A DNA stretch of 64,000 nt from Caulobacter segnis (lineage in GTDB: Bacteria; Pseudomonadota; Alphaproteobacteria; Caulobacterales; Caulobacteraceae), in NCBI RefSeq assembly GCF_003243465.1, contig NZ_QFQZ01000009.1, forward strand, positions 11,857-75,856, given 5' to 3'. Every line of letters begins with the position of its first letter. Within the stretch, counting starts at the first letter, position 1. Shown one piece after another: positions 50,665 to 59,324 of the stretch. Made by a program: the position numbers and the translations under genes. Below the pieces are notes generated by a model. That model did no database searches. It saw only the letters and a program-made list of their open reading frames with translations, and was not told where the DNA came from.

Positions 50665-51051
50665 ATGAAATCGGTCCTGATGTTCCTCGCCGCTTGCGGC
50701 GCTGTTTCTCTTCCCGCGTCCGCCATGGCCCAAGCCTCCGGCGGCGACGCCCAGGCCGGCAAGAAGGCCTTCATCCAGTGCCAGGCTTGCCACACCGTCG
50801 ACGCCAAGGCGCCGTCGCGCATGGGACCCAGCCTGCTGGGCGTCTATGGCGCCAAGATCGGCGGTCGGCCCGGCTATGACCACTATTCCAAGGCCCTCAG
50901 CGGAACCCCGGGCAAGTGGGACGACGCCAAGCTTGACCAATGGCTGACCCGTCCGACCAAGTTCGCCGCTGGAACGTCGATGGCTTTCGCCGGCGTCCCG
51001 GACCCGAAGCGCCGGGCGGACCTCATCGCCTATCTGAAGACCTTGAAGTAG
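50665..51051 (+). CDS. Periplasmic class I cytochrome c
   Basis: A 128-residue c-type cytochrome. Signal peptide 1-22 (ASAMAQ), one haem site CQACH at about 39-43, and a likely axial methionine in GTSMAFAGV near residue 105. The layout is that of small cytochrome c2/c550 proteins. It could accept electrons from the VAO-type FAD enzymes, as cytochromes do for p-cresol and eugenol hydroxylases. The ribosome site is weak. A strong terminator follows. Confidence 0.9.
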   Translation: MKSVLMFLAACGAVSLPASAMAQASGGDAQAGKKAFIQCQACHTVDAKAPSRMGPSLLGVYGAKIGGRPGYDHYSKALSGTPGKWDDAKLDQWLTRPTKFAAGTSMAFAGVPDPKRRADLIAYLKTLK

Positions 51052-51072
51052 AGGCTTGCCTCTCGGGGCATG

Positions 51073-51106
51073 AAGGGCGGCGTCCTCGGGACGCCGCCCT
51101 TTTTCA
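51073..51106. terminator. Bidirectional terminator
   Basis: AAGGGCGGCGTCC (51073-51085) pairs perfectly with 51089-51101 over a TCG loop, followed by TTTC, between the convergent cytochrome and MFS genes. Confidence 0.82.
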
Positions 51107-51115
51107 TGGCCCCTG

Positions 51116-52393
51116 TCAGGACGCCGGCGCATGGTCCGCGCTTCTGGCGACGTCTTCCGCCACGGACACCTCCGGCCCCGCCTCGCGGCGATAGCGCCCC
51201 AGCGTCAGCAGAATCAGCGCGCCCACCACCAGCAGGACGGCCGAAAGCATCAGCGCCGCCCCGTAGCCGCCCGTCTTGTCGAACACCGCGCCATAGGCCA
51301 CCGGCGCGATCCCCGCGCCCAGGGCGTAGGCGCCGTACAACGCGCCATAGATCGAGGCATAGCCGCGCAGGCCGAAATAGCGGGCGGTCAGATAGGCCAG
51401 CAGGTCGTACTCCATGCCGGCGGCGAAGCCGATCATGGAGATGGAGAACACGGCGTGGGCGTAGCTGGCGCCGGGTTGGGTGAGGGCGACACAGCCCAGC
51501 GCCGACACGCTGAGCAGCGCCATGGCGACGCCGGGCGCCCAGAAATGGTCGATCAGCCAGCCGCCCAGCAGGCGCCCGACAATCACCGACAGGCCGATCA
51601 GCGGCGCCAGGCTGACGATCTGACCCATATCGAAGCCGTTGGCCTTCAGCAGGTTCTCCATGTTCGGGATCGGTCCGGACGTGGCGAAGGCGATCGGCAC
51701 GAAGGCCAGCCAGATCGCCCAGAAGCGCCAGGTCTTCAGGGCTTCCTTCAGCGTCAGCCCTTCGGCCGCGGCCTTCGCCGCCTCCGGCGCGTCGGCGGCG
51801 TCGGGCTTGGCGTCATGGAAGAACTTCCAGGCGACCGGCAGGGTAATCAGCAGCGGCAGGGCGCCGATCACGAAGTAGGTCGAGCGCCAGCCATGCTCGG
51901 CGATCAGCCAGGCGGCGAACGGCTTGATCAGGAAGCCGAACAGGCCGGTGCCCAGCAGGGCGAAGCCCAGGGCCAGGCCGCGCTGGCGCCGGAAGTGAGC
52001 GCTGATCGGCCGTGTCCAGGTCATCGGCAAGGTGCCCGCGCCGCCGATGGCCATCACCGTCCAGGTCAGGAGGTAGAGGGGCAGGGAGCCGTTCGACAGA
52101 CCAAAGGCCATGTAGGACAGGCTGAAGATCGCGACCGAAATCAGGGCCACGCGACGCACGCCGAACCGGTCGGCGAGAATCCCGATCACGGGACCCGCCA
52201 GCAGGGCGCCGAAGGTCATGACCGGCAGGCCCAGCATGATCTCCGAGAACGACCATCCGAAGGTCTTCGCCAGGTGCGGGGCCACCATCCCGATCGTGTA
52301 GAAGGGGACGGGGCCGAGGCCCATGCCGACGCCCAGCAGGGCGCACAGCACGTAGGGCCAACCCTTGGCGAATTCGTTGTCCTGACGCGTCAT
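51116..52393 (-). CDS. MFS transporter, OFA/monocarboxylate type
   Basis: A 425-residue major-facilitator carrier with about twelve membrane segments. The loop GILADRFGVRR between segments 2 and 3 is the MFS signature, and the general sequence resembles oxalate/formate or monocarboxylate carriers. ATG 52393 has GGAGGGG upstream; ATG 52423 has none and lies at the operator. The second dyad type lies 25-42 bases before the start. It would import the organic acid or amide used by the right-hand module. Confidence 0.85.
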   Translation of the reverse strand: MTRQDNEFAKGWPYVLCALLGVGMGLGPVPFYTIGMVAPHLAKTFGWSFSEIMLGLPVMTFGALLAGPVIGILADRFGVRRVALISVAIFSLSYMAFGLSNGSLPLYLLTWTVMAIGGAGTLPMTWTRPISAHFRRQRGLALGFALLGTGLFGFLIKPFAAWLIAEHGWRSTYFVIGALPLLITLPVAWKFFHDAKPDAADAPEAAKAAAEGLTLKEALKTWRFWAIWLAFVPIAFATSGPIPNMENLLKANGFDMGQIVSLAPLIGLSVIVGRLLGGWLIDHFWAPGVAMALLSVSALGCVALTQPGASYAHAVFSISMIGFAAGMEYDLLAYLTARYFGLRGYASIYGALYGAYALGAGIAPVAYGAVFDKTGGYGAALMLSAVLLVVGALILLTLGRYRREAGPEVSVAEDVARSADHAPAS

Positions 52394-52417
52394 ACGCTGC
52401 GCCCCTCCCTGATTGAA

Positions 52418-52435
52418 AGGCATAATTTTATATCA
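52418..52435. promoter_or_regulatory. TGATATA-N4-TATATCA operator before MFS gene
   Basis: Read on the minus strand it is TGATATA-AAAT-TATGCCT: one perfect half and 11 of 14 in total. It is the weakest of the four copies. It lies 25 bases before the start at 52393. Confidence 0.45.
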
Positions 52436-52505
52436 TTTTTGCGGGGTCTCACGTCCGGACGCAAGGCTGAAGCCCTGCCGACCTAAGACGCCCGATATTC
52501 AGGCG

Positions 52506-53213
52506 TCAGGCGCCTAACTGACGCGCCTCCAGCCAGGCGATGACCTCGGCCACCTCGACGACGTCGGCGTACTTCAGCTGGAGGTCCGTGAGGTTGGCGT
52601 AGTGATAGCTCTCGTGCTTGTCGGCCACGCACTCCTCCGGGACGATCGTGCGGTAGCCGCGCGACAGCGATTCCACGCCGGTCGCCCGTACGCAGCCAGA
52701 GGTAGATCCGCCGGTGATCACCACGGTGTCGACCTTGTGCCAGACGAGGTAGCTCTGCAGCTGGCTCTCGAAGAACGCGCTGGGCATGCGCTTGGTGAAG
52801 ACGAGGTCCGCATGCTCATCGATCTCGACGCGTGGATCGAACTGGTGGCGCGGGCTGTCGTACTTGATGTTCTGCAGGCTGTCGGGCGTGTCGGTGCGCG
52901 TGCCCCAGACGCCGGCGTCGCCGCCGTCTTCCTTGTAGGCGACCCGCGTCCAGACCACCGGCATGCCCGCGCCGCGCGCCAGTCGCGAGATCTGGTTGGT
53001 GAAGGCGATCTGGTCCGGATGGGTCACATAGGCCGACTTCGGGAACAGGTCGGGTCGCGTATAGGCCTGCTGGAAGTCGATATTGACGATGGCCAGCTTC
53101 TCGCCGAACCCGAAGCGGGCGCGAGCCGGATTGGCCTTGACCGCCTCATAAAGCTCGCGGGCGGTCTTGTTCTCGCGAACCATGGTCGGTTCGAATTTCA
53201 GCTCTGTGGTCAT
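52506..53213 (-). CDS. Isochorismatase-family amidohydrolase (copy 2)
   Basis: A 235-residue cysteine hydrolase with triad Asp46 (VNIDFQQAY), Lys141 (FTKRMPSAF) and Cys174 (STSGCVRAT), the pattern of N-carbamoylsarcosine amidase and maleamate amidase. It has about 35 extra N-terminal residues compared with copy 1. GGAGGTCGCC precedes the ATG. It follows two PuuE-like genes in the same operon, so imide opening followed by half-amide hydrolysis is an attractive sequence of steps. The last gene of the operon. Confidence 0.86.
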   Translation of the reverse strand: MTTELKFEPTMVRENKTARELYEAVKANPARARFGFGEKLAIVNIDFQQAYTRPDLFPKSAYVTHPDQIAFTNQISRLARGAGMPVVWTRVAYKEDGGDAGVWGTRTDTPDSLQNIKYDSPRHQFDPRVEIDEHADLVFTKRMPSAFFESQLQSYLVWHKVDTVVITGGSTSGCVRATGVESLSRGYRTIVPEECVADKHESYHYANLTDLQLKYADVVEVAEVIAWLEARQLGA

Positions 53214-53240
53214 GGCGACCTCCGGAAGCAGGTAATGGGA

Positions 53241-54164
53241 TCAGGTATGGTTGCTGGCCCAGGCGTCGACGATCTGGGAGGCGGTGGCGGTCCAGACCGC
53301 GTTGTCCGACGCGACCGCCTTGAGTAGCTCCGCCACGGCCGCCGCGCGGAACGGTTGGCCTGAGACGTAGGGGGTAAGGGTGAAGCCCAAGACCTGTCCG
53401 CCAAAGCGCGACGTTTCCGTCTTGCTCCAGGCGATCGCCTCCAGGATCTGGCGACTCCACACGACCTCGTCCTGCTTGCGGTCGGCCAGCAGCAGGCGGT
53501 CGTCCAGTTCGTTGGACAGCGGCGCGGCGATGATCTCGCCGCCTGGCGTGGTCATGCGAACGGGAACGGAGTCCTGCTCCCAGTCCAGGCAGGTCTCGAA
53601 GCCGGCCCGGGCCAGGAGTTCAAGGGTCGAGAACGACTGCTGGCGCGCGGGGCTCATCCAAACGCGCGGCGTTAGGCCGGCCCGCGCGAACAGAGTCCGG
53701 GTCTCGTCGATCCAAGCCGCTTCGGTTTCGCGTTCAAGCCCGCCCCAATGGATGTGGTCGGTGTCGACGCCATAGGCGGCGATCTCGTGACCGTCTTCCA
53801 GGATGGCGTCGACCAGCGGCCGGACCTTGTCGAGCAACACCGCATTGATCGGGAAGGTCGCCCTGGCGCCGGCTGCCTTCAGAGCCGTCAGTATCCGAAA
53901 CACGCCCACTCGGTTGCCATAGTCGCGGGTCGTGAAGTGGCGCAGGTCCGGATAGGGCGTCACCATGGCGCCTGGGTGCTTGAACGGCTTGCCGGCCGGA
54001 TTCAGCATATGGTGCTCGATCGGCACGACGATCATCGCGGCGACCGCCTTGCCTTCCGGCCAGGCGATGGGCGCGCGTTCGTCCGACGGACGCCACGCGT
54101 ACAGCGTCTGGTCCATGCCGTACTGGCGCTTGGGATAGATGAGGTAGTCGTCGGGGAGGCTCAT
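53241..54164 (-). CDS. PuuE-like amidohydrolase (copy C), diverged active site
   Basis: A 307-residue member of the PuuE branch. ATG 54164 overlaps the stop of copy D (ATGA); longer frames are not used. It keeps the branch's early segment TTRDYGNRVGVFRIL, but where copies B and D read SHG it reads EIAAYGVDTDHIHWGG, so metal binding or specificity may differ. It could form a hetero-oligomer with the adjacent copy D or act on a different amide. It is followed by the isochorismatase-like amidase 27 bases later. Confidence 0.78.
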   Translation of the reverse strand: MSLPDDYLIYPKRQYGMDQTLYAWRPSDERAPIAWPEGKAVAAMIVVPIEHHMLNPAGKPFKHPGAMVTPYPDLRHFTTRDYGNRVGVFRILTALKAAGARATFPINAVLLDKVRPLVDAILEDGHEIAAYGVDTDHIHWGGLERETEAAWIDETRTLFARAGLTPRVWMSPARQQSFSTLELLARAGFETCLDWEQDSVPVRMTTPGGEIIAAPLSNELDDRLLLADRKQDEVVWSRQILEAIAWSKTETSRFGGQVLGFTLTPYVSGQPFRAAAVAELLKAVASDNAVWTATASQIVDAWASNHT

Positions 54165-55114
54165 GCCTTGTCCTCCTGGTGCGCGAAGCCGAAGCCGCCC
54201 GTGGCGAGGCCACGGCCTTGGATGTCGTTCAGCGTCTGATCCCAATAGGTCTGCCGGTAGTAGCCGGCGATTTCGGCCGCGGTGGTGATCCAGACGTCGT
54301 CGGCGTGGGCGGCGATGTGCTTGAGCGCCGCCTCGAACGGGCCGATCCGGTGGGGCTGGCCGACGAGATACGCGTGCAGCGGAATGCACATCACCGTCCC
54401 GCTCTCCTCGCCCTCAGCCAGCAGCTGGTCGAAGTGGCGCTTGAGCACGTCGGCGTAGCGCCACGGGTCCATGCCCTGCTGGCCGTAGGTGATCACGTCA
54501 TTGACCTCGAGCGAGTAGGGCATCGAGATCACCTGGCCCTGGCGGGTCTTGATCGGCTGGGGCTGGTCGTCCTGGAAGAGATCGCAGGTGTACCAGAAGT
54601 CGTACTCGCCCAGGAGCTCGAAGGTGCGCTCGGTGTGGGTGAGGGCGGGCGCCAGATAGCCCCGGATCCGCTGGCCGGTCGCCGATTGGATCGAGCGGAT
54701 CGAGTCCTCGATCACCGCGCGCTCTTGCGCCTCGTTCATGCCGTACGAATAGCGGGTGTTGTAGATGCCGTGCGAGAAGAACTCCCAGTTCCGCGCGACG
54801 CAGGCCTCGATGATCTCGGGATGGTGGTCGATCAGGGCTGTCGACAGCGAGATCGAGCCGCGCATGTCGTAGCGGTCCATCATCTCCATCAGCCGCCAGT
54901 GGCCGACCCGGTTGCCCCAGTCGCGCTGCGAGTAGCCGACCACATCCGGCGCGGGCTTGGGCCAGCCGCCGCGCGAGGGGTTCTTGGGCGGGTCGAACTC
55001 GTAGAACTCGATGTTCGGCGCGATCCAGAAGGCGAGCTTCTTGCCCTCCGGCCATACAATCTTGGGGCGGTCCCTGTAGGGCCAGTAGTCGTAGAGGTTC
55101 GGGGTGGAATGCAT
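54161..55114 (-). CDS. PuuE-like amidohydrolase (copy D)
   Basis: A 317-residue member of the PuuE/cyclic-imide-hydrolase branch. It has SQRDWGNRVGHWRLMEMMD, the WEFFSHGIYNTRYSYG active-site segment and a C-terminal TTAAEIAGYYRQTYWDQT typical of this group. It begins 22 bases after the LeuD-like gene and overlaps copy C. Its operon position between a diacid hydratase and a half-amidase supports a role in opening a cyclic imide. The ribosome site is weak, so it may depend on coupling. Confidence 0.82.
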   Translation of the reverse strand: MHSTPNLYDYWPYRDRPKIVWPEGKKLAFWIAPNIEFYEFDPPKNPSRGGWPKPAPDVVGYSQRDWGNRVGHWRLMEMMDRYDMRGSISLSTALIDHHPEIIEACVARNWEFFSHGIYNTRYSYGMNEAQERAVIEDSIRSIQSATGQRIRGYLAPALTHTERTFELLGEYDFWYTCDLFQDDQPQPIKTRQGQVISMPYSLEVNDVITYGQQGMDPWRYADVLKRHFDQLLAEGEESGTVMCIPLHAYLVGQPHRIGPFEAALKHIAAHADDVWITTAAEIAGYYRQTYWDQTLNDIQGRGLATGGFGFAHQEDKA

Positions 55115-55136
55115 GGCCGAGCCGCCTTACCGAGGG

Positions 55137-55757
55137 TTACGCATAGATCCAGGGACGCCGTGTCTTGTCTGCTTCGCGGAAAGCGTTGATCGCCTCGCGA
55201 GCGGTCAGGGTCAGATCGATCTCGTCCAGCCCTTGGCGGAGCATTTCCTGAGCTTCCGGCGCCAGCGGAAACGGCGCCGTCAGGCCCGACGGCGCGCTGA
55301 TCGTCAGCGTGTCCATGTCCAGGGTCAGGCGACGGCCTTGGGGATCGACTTGAACCTCTTCCGCCAGCGCGGCGATCACGTCGGCGGGGACAGTGATCGG
55401 GGCGATGCCGTTGCGGATGCAGTTGTTGAAGAAGATCGGGTTGAACGACGGCGCCAACACGCCTCGAAAGCCATACTCCGCCAGGGCCCAGGCCGCGTGC
55501 TCCCGGCTCGAGCCGCAGCCGAAGTTCTCGCCGCCCAGCAGGAAGCGGACGCCCGCATAGGCCGGATCGTTGAGGACGAAGTCCGGATTGGTTTCACGGC
55601 CGCCAACGCTGGTGTAGCGCCAGCCGGCGAACAGGCCTTCGGCAAGGCCCGTCTTCGAGACGCCCTTCATCTCGCGCGAGGGGATGATCGCGTCGGTGTC
55701 GATGTTGGCCCGGATCAGCGGGGCGGCGACGCCGGTCAGCTTGGTCAGCGGTTCCAT
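55137..55757 (-). CDS. Aconitase-family hydratase, small subunit (LeuD-like, copy 2)
   Basis: A 206-residue LeuD-type swivel subunit: NIDTDAIIPSREMK near residue 18 and GGENFGCGSSREHAAWALAEYG near 75-96. It is closer to bona fide LeuD than the copy at 15991. It begins one base after the large-subunit stop. With no leuA or leuB beside it and a CoA-transferase upstream, catabolic hydration or isomerisation of a malate-type diacid is more likely than leucine synthesis. Confidence 0.86.
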   Translation of the reverse strand: MEPLTKLTGVAAPLIRANIDTDAIIPSREMKGVSKTGLAEGLFAGWRYTSVGGRETNPDFVLNDPAYAGVRFLLGGENFGCGSSREHAAWALAEYGFRGVLAPSFNPIFFNNCIRNGIAPITVPADVIAALAEEVQVDPQGRRLTLDMDTLTISAPSGLTAPFPLAPEAQEMLRQGLDEIDLTLTAREAINAFREADKTRRPWIYA

Positions 55758-55758
55758 G

Positions 55759-57168
55759 TCAGCGGCTCAGCGGTCGGGGATCGGCGATGGCGCCGGCGAT
55801 GGCCGAGGCCGCGACGGTCTCTGGCGAGGCCAGGTGCGAGCGGGCGCCCGGCCCCTGGCGGCTCTCGAAATTGCGATTGGTCGAGGTGACCACGCGCTCG
55901 CGCTCGCCGAAGCTTTCGCCGCCGACGAAGAAGCACATCGAGCAGCCGGACTCGCGCCACTCGAAGCCGGCGTCGAGGAAGATGCGGTCCAGACCCTCGA
56001 TCTCGGCCTGCTTCTTCACCTGGCTGGATCCGGGCACGCAGATGGCGCGCACGCCGTCTGCGACCTTTCGGCCCTTCAGGATGGCGGCGGCGCGGCGCAG
56101 GTCGGAGATGCGGCTGTTGGTGCAGGAGCCGATGAAGGCGCCCTGGATCGGCAGGCCCAGCAACGGCTGGCCGGGCTTGAGGTCCATGTAGTCCAGCGCT
56201 CGGTCATAGGCCTCGCGGCTGTCGCGGGCGGCGACGCTTTCGTAGGCCGGGACCTCGGCGTCGAGCGGCGCGCCCTGCTGCGGGCTGGAGCCCCAGGTGA
56301 CCATCGGCGAGACCTCGGTCGCGTCGATGCGCGCCTCGACGTCGAACACCGCGTCCGGATCGCTTCGCAGGGCCCGCCAGCTCTCCAGAGCCTGCGCCCA
56401 ATGCTCGCCTTTCGGGGCGTAGGGGCGGCCGGCGAGGTAATCGAAGACCTTGTCGTCCGGGGCGATGATGGCGCTGAACGCGGCCAGCTCGGTCGCCATG
56501 TTGCAGAGGGTCAGCCGCTCCTCCAACGACAGGGCCTCGACCGCCGAGCCAGCGTATTCGACGATGCAGCCCTTGGCGCCGGACGACGACAGCTGGGCCA
56601 CGACGTGGAGCGCCAGGTCCTTGGCCGTTACGCCGACCGCCAGGACGCCGTCGATCGTGATCCGCATGGAAAGCGGCTTCTTGATCCGCAGGGTCTGGGT
56701 GGCCAGGGCGTGCTCGGCCTCGGTCGAGCCGATGCCCCAGGCCAGGGCTCCCATGGCGCCTTGGGTGCAGGTGTGGCTGTCCGGACAGACGAGGGTGGCG
56801 CCGGGCAGGACGAGCGCCTGCTCCGGCGAGATCACGTGGACGATGCCTTGCCGCTCGTCGCCGATGTCGAACACCGTCAGGCCCGCCTCGCGAGCGGCGT
56901 TGCGGGTCTCGATGATGAACGCCGTGCCGGTTGGCATCAGGGTCTTGTCGGTGCGGCCGGGCAGGGTGTCGACCACGTGATCCATGGTCACGAAGGCTTG
57001 GCCAGGAGCGGCGATGGCTCGGCCGCTGGCCTTCAGGCTTTTTAGCGCGACGCCGCCGGTGCGTTCGTGCAGCAGGACGCGGTCGATCAAGATCAGCGCC
57101 GCGTCTCGTGCAAGCGATTGGACGGCGTGGGCGTCCCAGATCTTCTCGAACAGGCTTCTGCCGGTCAT
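55759..57168 (-). CDS. Aconitase-family hydratase, large subunit (LeuC-like, copy 2)
   Basis: A 469-residue [4Fe-4S] hydro-lyase with cluster cysteines Cys349 (GSCTN), Cys409 and Cys412 (GCSMC). Hallmarks are HVISPEQA, CPDSHTCTQGAMGALAWGIG and a LCNMATE segment. Its start overlaps the CoA-transferase stop (ATGA). It pairs with the LeuD-like gene that follows. It belongs to the same family as the copy at 16595 but is clearly diverged, so the two operons probably handle different diacids. Confidence 0.87.
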   Translation of the reverse strand: MTGRSLFEKIWDAHAVQSLARDAALILIDRVLLHERTGGVALKSLKASGRAIAAPGQAFVTMDHVVDTLPGRTDKTLMPTGTAFIIETRNAAREAGLTVFDIGDERQGIVHVISPEQALVLPGATLVCPDSHTCTQGAMGALAWGIGSTEAEHALATQTLRIKKPLSMRITIDGVLAVGVTAKDLALHVVAQLSSSGAKGCIVEYAGSAVEALSLEERLTLCNMATELAAFSAIIAPDDKVFDYLAGRPYAPKGEHWAQALESWRALRSDPDAVFDVEARIDATEVSPMVTWGSSPQQGAPLDAEVPAYESVAARDSREAYDRALDYMDLKPGQPLLGLPIQGAFIGSCTNSRISDLRRAAAILKGRKVADGVRAICVPGSSQVKKQAEIEGLDRIFLDAGFEWRESGCSMCFFVGGESFGERERVVTSTNRNFESRQGPGARSHLASPETVAASAIAGAIADPRPLSR

Positions 57169-58280
57169 CCGGCGACGCTCTCGGGCTCGACCTTGGCCGG
57201 GTCCAGATAGACTCCCATGCGCTGGCCGTTCATCTCGAGGGGCAGGGCGGGCAGCAGGGTGCGCTCGCCGTTGGGGAGGCCCACCTCCACCAGGCCGCCC
57301 GCGGCAAGCAGGTGCGGATCCTCGAACAGGTCTTCGGGCCGGGTGATCGGGGCGAATGGCAGGCCGATGACCTCAAGCTTCGCCGCCAGCTCGGCCAGGC
57401 TGAACGATTTGAAGGCCTCGCGCACCACCGGAAGAATTCGGTCTCGCGCCGCGACGCGGGCGTTGTTGGCCGCCAGGCTCTCGTCGGCGCCGATCTCGCC
57501 GAGGTCGAAGGCCTCGCGGAAGGTCTTCCACTGGCTGTCGCTGACCACGCCGACGAAGATCTGCTGGTCGTCGCCGGTTTCGAAGACGTCATAGATCGCC
57601 CAGGCCGAGATGCGGGCCGGCATCGGGTTGGCCGCCTTGCCGGTGACCGCCTTCTGGGCCATGTGCTGGCCGACCAGGAAGGCGGTGGTCTCGAACAGCG
57701 AGCACTTCACGGCCTGGCCGCGGCCGGTCTTCTCGCGCTCGGCCAACGCCGCCAGCACGCCGATCACGCCGAACATGCCGCCGGTGACGTCGATCACAGA
57801 CGCGCCCGCCCGCAGCGGTCGGCCAGGAGGACCGGTCATATAGGCTAGGCCGCCCATCATCTGGGCCACTTCATCGAGGGCTGTCCGGTTCTCGTAGGGA
57901 CCGGCCAGGAAGCCCTTCGCTGAGCAGTAGATCAGCCGCGGATTGTCCTTCGACAGCGCCTCGTAGGAAAGACCCAGGCGCTCCAGCGCACCGGGACGGA
58001 AGTTCTCCAGGACGACATCGGCCTCCAGCGTCATGGCGCGGGCCTTGGCCAGATCGTCAGCGTCCTTCAGGTTCAGGAAAACCGCCTTTTTGTTGCGGTT
58101 GTACATCGGGAAATAGCCCGACCCGGATCCCACCAGGCGGCGCGTGGGATCGCCGCCGATCGGCTCAACGCGCGTTACGTCCGCGCCGAGATCGGCCAGG
58201 ATCAGGCCCATGGTCGGGCCCATCACCATGTGGGTGAACTCGACCACCTTCAGGCCCGAGAGGGGACCGCTCGCCGACAT
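57165..58280 (-). CDS. Class III CoA-transferase
   Basis: A 371-residue CaiB/BaiF/Frc-type CoA-transferase that moves CoA from succinyl-CoA or another donor to a carboxylic acid. The catalytic aspartate is Asp136 in RTALDEVAQ. The start KVVEFTHMVMGPTMGLILADLGADV and the segment LENFRPG are typical. ATG 58280 has AGGAG upstream. It leads the right-hand operon (transferase, hydratase pair, two amidohydrolases, amidase). Paired divergently with an HMG-CoA-lyase-like gene, it recalls itaconate/citramalate routes, where a diacid is activated and then split by a lyase. Confidence 0.87.
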   Translation of the reverse strand: MSASGPLSGLKVVEFTHMVMGPTMGLILADLGADVTRVEPIGGDPTRRLVGSGSGYFPMYNRNKKAVFLNLKDADDLAKARAMTLEADVVLENFRPGALERLGLSYEALSKDNPRLIYCSAKGFLAGPYENRTALDEVAQMMGGLAYMTGPPGRPLRAGASVIDVTGGMFGVIGVLAALAEREKTGRGQAVKCSLFETTAFLVGQHMAQKAVTGKAANPMPARISAWAIYDVFETGDDQQIFVGVVSDSQWKTFREAFDLGEIGADESLAANNARVAARDRILPVVREAFKSFSLAELAAKLEVIGLPFAPITRPEDLFEDPHLLAAGGLVEVGLPNGERTLLPALPLEMNGQRMGVYLDPAKVEPESVAG

Positions 58281-58333
58281 GCGCAACTCCTGTCGCCCCT
58301 TGTTCGCAAGGGCGTTGGCTGAAACCTACAATA

Positions 58334-58351
58334 TGATCTATAAATATATCA
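58334..58351. promoter_or_regulatory. TGATATA-N4-TATATCA operator in divergent promoter
   Basis: TGATCTA-TAAA-TATATCA matches 13 of 14 arm positions. It sits between the divergent CoA-transferase (58280) and lyase (58383) genes, in an AT-rich island, so one bound dimer could control both. Confidence 0.65.
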
Positions 58352-58382
58352 ATTGTCGTTTTGGCGTTTTCAGGGGAAGCCG

Positions 58383-59324
58383 TTGGAACCCTCCATCCTG
58401 GTCAGTGAGGTCGGTCCGCGCGACGGGCTGCAAAGCATCAGCGCCATCATGCCGCTGGAGGCCAAGAAGGCCTGGATCGAGGCGGAATACCAGGCTGGCG
58501 TCCGCGAGATCGAAGTCGGCTCCTTCGTGCCGGCCAAGGTGCTGCCGCAGCTGGCCGACACCGCTGAGGTCGTCGCCTTCGCCCGAACGCTGCCTGGCCT
58601 CGTCGTGGCCGTGCTGGTGCCGAACCTGCGCGGCGCCCAGGCTGCGATCGAGGCCGGCGCGCACAAGATGACCCTGCCGCTCTCGGTCAGCGAGACGCAC
58701 AGCCTGCGCAATATCAAGCGCACGCACGACCAGGTCCTGGATGAGGCCAAGGCCATCGCCGACCTGATCGCCGCCCAACCCGTCGAATCGCGTCCGAAGT
58801 TCGAGGGTAGCCTGTCGACGGTGTTTGGCTGCACGCTGGAGGGCGTGATCCCGGACGCCCAGATCCTGCGTCTGGCCGAGGGGCTTCTGAAAGCGGGTTG
58901 TCATGAGGTCGGCCTTTCGGACACCACCGGCTACGCCAACCCCGCCGAGGTCCGTCGCCTGATCCGCCTGGTGCATGGCGCGTTCGGCGAGGCGGTTCTG
59001 ACGGGCATCCACCTGCACAACACGCGGGGCCTCGGGCTGGCGAACGCCTTGGCCGCGCTGGACTGCGGCTTGACGACGCTCGACGCCTCGCTCGGCGGCC
59101 TGGGCGGTTGCCCGTTCGCGCCGGGGGCCAGCGGCAACATCGTCACCGAGGACCTCGTGTTCATGCTGGAGGCGATGGGGCTGTCGACCGGGATCGACCT
59201 ACCGGCGCTTCTGAAGGTGCGCGAGATCCTGCGGGCCGCCTTGCCGGGCGAGCCGCTTTACGGGTTCACGCCGGATGCGGGCCTGCCGCTTGGCTTCCAT
59301 CCCGCCACGCTCGCCGCAGAATGA
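58383..59324 (+). CDS. HMG-CoA-lyase-like acyl-CoA lyase
   Basis: A 313-residue TIM-barrel enzyme of the HMG-CoA lyase family: SEVGPRDGLQS at the start, DTTGYANP and HLHNTRG (metal histidines), and the loop GCPFAPGASGN with the mobile cysteine. The start is TTG 58383, chosen for AGGGGAAG 6 bases upstream; TTG 58353 would lie within the operator. It would split a 3-hydroxy-3-methyl-acyl-CoA, giving acetyl-CoA and a keto acid. Citramalyl-type substrates are possible. It is coupled by ATGA to a thioesterase. Confidence 0.87.
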   Translation: MEPSILVSEVGPRDGLQSISAIMPLEAKKAWIEAEYQAGVREIEVGSFVPAKVLPQLADTAEVVAFARTLPGLVVAVLVPNLRGAQAAIEAGAHKMTLPLSVSETHSLRNIKRTHDQVLDEAKAIADLIAAQPVESRPKFEGSLSTVFGCTLEGVIPDAQILRLAEGLLKAGCHEVGLSDTTGYANPAEVRRLIRLVHGAFGEAVLTGIHLHNTRGLGLANALAALDCGLTTLDASLGGLGGCPFAPGASGNIVTEDLVFMLEAMGLSTGIDLPALLKVREILRAALPGEPLYGFTPDAGLPLGFHPATLAAE

